This document shows, piece after piece, positions 61,233 to 64,000 of a stretch of DNA of 64,000 nt. The stretch's first letter is position 1, and every line of letters starts with the position of its first letter. Source of the DNA: Roseicella aerolata (GTDB lineage: Bacteria; Pseudomonadota; Alphaproteobacteria; Acetobacterales; Acetobacteraceae). Under the pieces are notes generated by a model that saw only the letters and a list, made by a program, of their open reading frames with translations, did no database searches and was not told the DNA's origin. The translations under genes were made by a program, and so were the position numbers. The stretch is from contig NZ_JAJAQI010000030.1 in NCBI RefSeq assembly GCF_020523605.1, positions 1-64,000 of the forward strand, in the 5' to 3' direction.

Positions 61233-62039
61233 TCAGCGGCGGACGGCGGGCGTCTCCACCGGCAGGCCCTGGGCGCGCCAGGCGAGGTAGAATTCGAGGT
61301 TGGTAAACTCCTCCCCGCCCATCGGCGGCGCCTGCCCGCGCACATCGTTGACGCAGCCCTGCAACCGGTACTGCAGGCTGATCACCCGCTGTTCCTTCAG
61401 CCGGTAGGTGGGGAAGCCGTTGCTCATCCCCTGGCTAAGCAGGTCGGCGCGGAGGTGCCGGCCGAAATTATCCTCGTGGCAACTGCCGCAGCGCATATCG
61501 AGCTGGCCGCGCCGCGTGTTGTAGAAGTCCTCGCCCTTGTCGAAGAAGGGCCGCGCCGGGCCGGAGATGTCCACCTGCACCGGCATGCCGCGCGACTGCA
61601 GGCCGAGATAGGTGGTCATGGCGTTCAGCGGGCGGCTGTCGATCCGCAGCGGCGGGGCGCCCATATTCTCCTCGCGGCAAATGTTCACCCGCTGCTCCAG
61701 CGTGACGACGCGGCCCTTCTTCGCGTCGAAGGCCGGGTAGCGGGCGCGCACGCCCTTCATGCTCTCCGCCGCGTCGCCATGGCAGGAGGCGCAGGACTTG
61801 CCGGCCGAGCCCTCCGCATGGCTCCAGGCCCGCTCCCCTTCCTCCACCCAGAGGAAGGCGGGGTTCTGGAAATCGTCGTCCTGGATCTCCAGCGTCTCCG
61901 GCGTGGCGAAGTGGCGGCCGGATTGCGGGTCGGGGATGGCCCGCTGAGGCTCCCCGCCGCCCTGGGCCAGGGCGGCGACGGCCAGGCCGAGCAGCGCCAC
62001 CCCGCCGCCGGCCAGCCCCGCGAGATGGCGCGCGCGCAT
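61233..62039 (-). CDS. soxA: Diheme cytochrome SoxA
   Basis: The 268-residue protein has a signal peptide and two haem sites, CASCH (C83-H87) and CGSCH (C184-H188), and the Cys haem ligand C229 in RLQGCVND. SoxA with SoxX couples thiosulfate to SoxY via a Cys-persulfide. C121 (VNICREEN) is another conserved-looking Cys. It begins 4 bp after the soxZ stop. Confidence 0.95.
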   Translation of the reverse strand: MRARHLAGLAGGGVALLGLAVAALAQGGGEPQRAIPDPQSGRHFATPETLEIQDDDFQNPAFLWVEEGERAWSHAEGSAGKSCASCHGDAAESMKGVRARYPAFDAKKGRVVTLEQRVNICREENMGAPPLRIDSRPLNAMTTYLGLQSRGMPVQVDISGPARPFFDKGEDFYNTRRGQLDMRCGSCHEDNFGRHLRADLLSQGMSNGFPTYRLKEQRVISLQYRLQGCVNDVRGQAPPMGGEEFTNLEFYLAWRAQGLPVETPAVRR

Positions 62040-62043
62040 GGCG

Positions 62044-62376
62044 TCAGGCCAGTTTCAGCTCGGCGGTCGACTTGCGCTCCTCGCCGGCGTCGTTGGTCCA
62101 GGTGAATTCGAAGCTGCCCGCCTTCTCCACCTTGAAGGGGAAGGCGATGTAGGGATTGGCCGAGATCGCCGTCGCCAGGTCCATGGCGAAGACTTCCTGC
62201 CCGTCGAATTTGGCGACGAAGCGCTTGATGATGTCGCGCGGGATGGTCTTGCCTTCCTGGTCGCGCCGGTTCCCCGTCTCCATGACATGGGAGATCAGGG
62301 TGCGGATCTCGATGATCTCGCCGGCCTTGGCGCTGGCCGGCAGGCGCACGCGGGGCTGTCCGATGGGGGCTGCCAT
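62044..62376 (-). CDS. soxZ: Thiosulfate carrier subunit SoxZ
   Basis: The 110-residue protein has the SoxZ beta-sandwich signatures: VRLPASAKAGEIIEIRTLISHVMETG, then FAMDLATAISANPYIAFPFKV. It pairs with SoxY to present the carrier arm. It has no signal peptide, so it is exported with SoxY by hitch-hiking. It lies 16 bp from soxY. Confidence 0.96.
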   Translation of the reverse strand: MAAPIGQPRVRLPASAKAGEIIEIRTLISHVMETGNRRDQEGKTIPRDIIKRFVAKFDGQEVFAMDLATAISANPYIAFPFKVEKAGSFEFTWTNDAGEERKSTAELKLA

Positions 62377-62392
62377 GCTCCTGTCTCCTCTC

Positions 62393-62851
62393 TCAGCCGC
62401 CGCAGCCGCCGATGGTGACCTTCACCTCGGTGCGGGCCATGTAGAAGCTGCCATCGCTCATCTGCGCGACCGCGATCACGTCCTGGGTCTGGCCGAGCCG
62501 CATGCGGGTATCCGCCTGGGCGCGGCCGAGCGCCGGGGTGAAGTGGAAGGTGGCGACATCCGGCGTCGGGTTCTTGTCGGCGAAGATCCAGACGGTCTTG
62601 ACGTGGTCCGCCGCGGTCATCGGGCTGTCCACCGTGACGGTGATCGGCACGGTGTTGCCGTTCTCCGCGATCGGCGGCAGCCGAAGCGTCACGCGGCCCT
62701 CCTGCGGCTCCTTGCCGCCGGTCGCCTTGCGCACCGCCTCGGCCGTCGCGGCCTGCATCTGCGCCCCCGCGGCGCGCGGCAGGGTGGTGACCACCGCCAT
62801 GCCGGCGGCGGCGGCCAGCAGGTGGCGGCGCCGCATCCCCATGCTCGTCAT
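62393..62851 (-). CDS. soxY: Thiosulfate carrier subunit SoxY
   Basis: The 152-residue protein has a Tat-like signal (RRRHLLAAAAGMAVV) and ends in GGCGG, the swinging arm whose Cys carries the sulfur intermediates. The body (HVKTVWIFADKNPTPDVATFHFTP) is typical SoxY. ATG 62851 has a GGAGGA site; an in-frame ATG at 62878 overlaps the soxX stop and would add nine residues. It partners with SoxZ. Confidence 0.96.
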   Translation of the reverse strand: MTSMGMRRRHLLAAAAGMAVVTTLPRAAGAQMQAATAEAVRKATGGKEPQEGRVTLRLPPIAENGNTVPITVTVDSPMTAADHVKTVWIFADKNPTPDVATFHFTPALGRAQADTRMRLGQTQDVIAVAQMSDGSFYMARTEVKVTIGGCGG

Positions 62852-62874
62852 CCTCGCTCCTCCGATCGTTTGCG

Positions 62875-63354
62875 TCATTTCAGGGTCAGCAGGAAGGCAA
62901 GGACATCCTCGACCTCCTGCGCCTCCAGGATGGGCTTGCCGGCGAATTCGCGGCGCACGTCGCGCAGCCCCTCCACCTTGTAATAGGCGGGCATGTTGCT
63001 CTCGGGGTTGATCCGCTTGCTGTCGACGAGGCGCAGCCGCAGCTCACCCGCGTTGTACCGCCCGCCGACGCCCGCGAGCGGCGGGCCGAGATTGCCCTGG
63101 AAGTCGGCCCGCAGCGGCATCTCGTGGCAGGTGACGCAATTGCCCTTCGAGCGGTCGAGGGCGATCGCCCGGCCGCGCTGCGGATCGCCCGGCTTGTCGG
63201 TGAGGGGGCGGGGGATCGCATCCTCCACGACCTCATAGGGCAGAAGCGTCGCCGCCGGTGCCGCGCCGGTGGCGAGCAGCAGCGCCACGGCGAGCAGTAC
63301 GCCGTGCCGGCGGCGCGCGGGGGATGGGGGCAGGCCGGGCCGCGGATCGCGCAT
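62875..63354 (-). CDS. soxX: Monoheme cytochrome SoxX
   Basis: The 159-residue protein has a signal region (residues ~15-35) and haem site CVTCH (C73-H77). Typical SoxX stretches are LGPPLAGVGGRYNAGELRLRLVDSKRINPESNMPAYYK, which carries the distal Met. It forms the SoxXA complex that loads thiosulfate onto SoxY. The ATG at 63354 was chosen over a longer upstream frame that overlaps the sorB end. Confidence 0.94.
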   Translation of the reverse strand: MRDPRPGLPPSPARRRHGVLLAVALLLATGAAPAATLLPYEVVEDAIPRPLTDKPGDPQRGRAIALDRSKGNCVTCHEMPLRADFQGNLGPPLAGVGGRYNAGELRLRLVDSKRINPESNMPAYYKVEGLRDVRREFAGKPILEAQEVEDVLAFLLTLK

Positions 63355-63359
63355 GCGCC

Positions 63360-63728
63360 TCAATCCGTCAGGAAGGGGTTGCCGGCCCGCCGCCGGCCGG
63401 CGGCGGAGGCCGGGAACTGCGCCGCGAGATAATCCACGATCTGCCGCCGCTGCTCGCCCTCCAGCGGGTTCATCCCGTGCTTTTCCGTCATCCAGTCCAT
63501 CAGGTCGTCCCATTGCTGGCGGCTGAGGCGGGAGCGGCGGATGATCGCGGTGCCGTGGCAGGCGGTGCAGGTGTAGAAGACCTCCTCCCGCGCCTCCCCG
63601 GGCGGCAGCGCCTCCGGCGTCTCCGCCGTCTGGGTGATGTCGGCGGCCGTTGCCTGCGCCCGCGCCTCCGGCGCCTCGGCCAGGCCGAGCGCCAGCAGCA
63701 GGCTGGGCAGGAGCGCGCGGCCGCGCAT
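63360..63728 (-). CDS. sorB: Sulfite dehydrogenase cytochrome subunit (SorB-like)
   Basis: The 122-residue protein has a signal peptide (MRGRALLPSLLLALGLAEAPEARA), a haem site CTACH (C54-H58) and LSRQQWDDLMDWMTEKHGM, a signature of SorB-type cytochromes. It accepts electrons from the SorA molybdoprotein. Its start shares one base with the sorA stop (TGATG). It is 5 bp before soxX, so Sor and Sox genes are co-transcribed. Confidence 0.85.
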   Translation of the reverse strand: MRGRALLPSLLLALGLAEAPEARAQATAADITQTAETPEALPPGEAREEVFYTCTACHGTAIIRRSRLSRQQWDDLMDWMTEKHGMNPLEGEQRRQIVDYLAAQFPASAAGRRRAGNPFLTD

Positions 63729-64000
63729 CAGCCGACCAGCACCGCGATGCGGCTCAGCGGGTTGGCGCCGTAGCCCTGCGGGTTCCAGTTGCCGGCGGCA
63801 TGCGGCTGCATCCGCCCCTCGCTGTCGGTCGCGCGGTACCAGACCTCGTAGTAGCCGTCCGCGGGCAGGGCGAGGCTCGCCGTCCAGCGCTGCCAGGCAT
63901 GGCGGTTGGCGGGCGCCGCCACCAGCGCCTCCTGCCAGGTGGCGCCGTAATCGGTGGAGACATGCACGGCCCGCACGGTCTGGTCGCCCGCCCAGGCGAA
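63728..64000 (-). CDS. sorA: Sulfite dehydrogenase molybdoprotein, C-terminal part (SorA-like), cut by window edge
   Basis: Only the last ~90 residues are visible. They form the Mo-co dimerisation domain: VRAVHVSTDYGATWQEALV, then YEVWYRATDSEGRMQPHA and a terminal NWNPQGYGANPLSRIAVLVG, as in sulfite oxidases. The frame is open to the end of the window. No start codon is within it. Followed by sorB, this is the first visible gene of the sor-sox operon. Confidence 0.8.
   Translation of the reverse strand, partial: FAWAGDQTVRAVHVSTDYGATWQEALVAAPANRHAWQRWTASLALPADGYYEVWYRATDSEGRMQPHAAGNWNPQGYGANPLSRIAVLVG

Noticed and set aside
1-64000. CRISPR array, rRNA, tRNA or prophage genes
   Set aside because: No regular spacer-repeat pattern, no rRNA-like sequence, no foldable tRNA, and no integrase or phage structural gene was recognised.

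Overview
The window looks like chromosomal DNA of a high-GC alphaproteobacterium, most like an Acetobacteraceae/Roseomonas-type member of the Rhodospirillales. The evidence is the very G+C-rich coding sequence, a flagellar locus with alphaproteobacterial accessory genes (a motE-type gene and a small fliM-linked membrane protein), a CckA-like kinase behind flhB, a GTTC-N7-GTTC-like SOS box before recA, and a full thiosulfate-oxidation (sox) cluster. The taxon is inferred from gene content; there is no rRNA or tRNA in the window.

1-7906 is an acquired-looking patch. An IS21-type terminus with two 24-bp tandem repeats lies at the left edge. Next to it is one 7.6-kb gene for a 2547-residue protein that joins a cold-shock-like domain, a DEDDh exonuclease, a RecQ-type SF2 helicase and a UvrD-type SF1 helicase. 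Its base composition is visibly less GC-rich than the rest. It is the best candidate here for a little-described DNA-processing or defence system. The gap that follows (7907-8365) carries a cluster of CAGGA/TCCTG palindromes.

8366-23396 is oxidative and catabolic: a Tat-exported alpha/beta hydrolase, two tiny ORFs, a flavin monooxygenase with an NTF2-like N-terminus, a marR-emrA/emrB efflux module, and a four-gene run (HAPMO-like Baeyer-Villiger monooxygenase, nitronate monooxygenase, two acyl-CoA dehydrogenases). Three small genes of poorly known role follow.

23656-28316 holds alaS, a DUF892 ferritin-like stress gene, and recA with a candidate promoter and LexA site.

28537-47255 is a flagellar locus. 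One minus-strand operon is flgB-flgC-fliE-fliQ-fliR-flhB-cckA-like. Opposite it lie an 83-aa gene, fliO and fliP. A second minus-strand operon is fliL-fliM-DUF6468-motE-cheY-cheZ plus an exported 974-aa repeat protein of unknown role. Divergent from it is flgF-flgG-flgA-flgH behind a near-consensus sigma-54 promoter. Between the arms lie ybjQ, a NUDIX hydrolase, speE and speD.

47395-50933 has a DedA/YqaA-type membrane protein, a DOPA-dioxygenase-like protein, a second Baeyer-Villiger monooxygenase, and trxC.

50956-64000 is the sulfur-oxidation cluster. Minus strand from the right edge: sorA (cut by the window), sorB, soxX, soxY, soxZ, soxA, soxB, soxV. A second minus-strand run is a monoheme cytochrome, soxF, soxC, soxD. 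Plus strand: cytochrome c, soxS, a GlcG/HbpS-type gene, and soxW. A DsrE-like gene and a fused membrane/spermidine-synthase-like gene sit between them. SoxXA loads sulfur onto SoxYZ, SoxB hydrolyses sulfate off, SoxCD oxidises the carrier-bound sulfane, SorAB oxidises free sulfite, and SoxV/SoxW/SoxS keep periplasmic thiols reduced.
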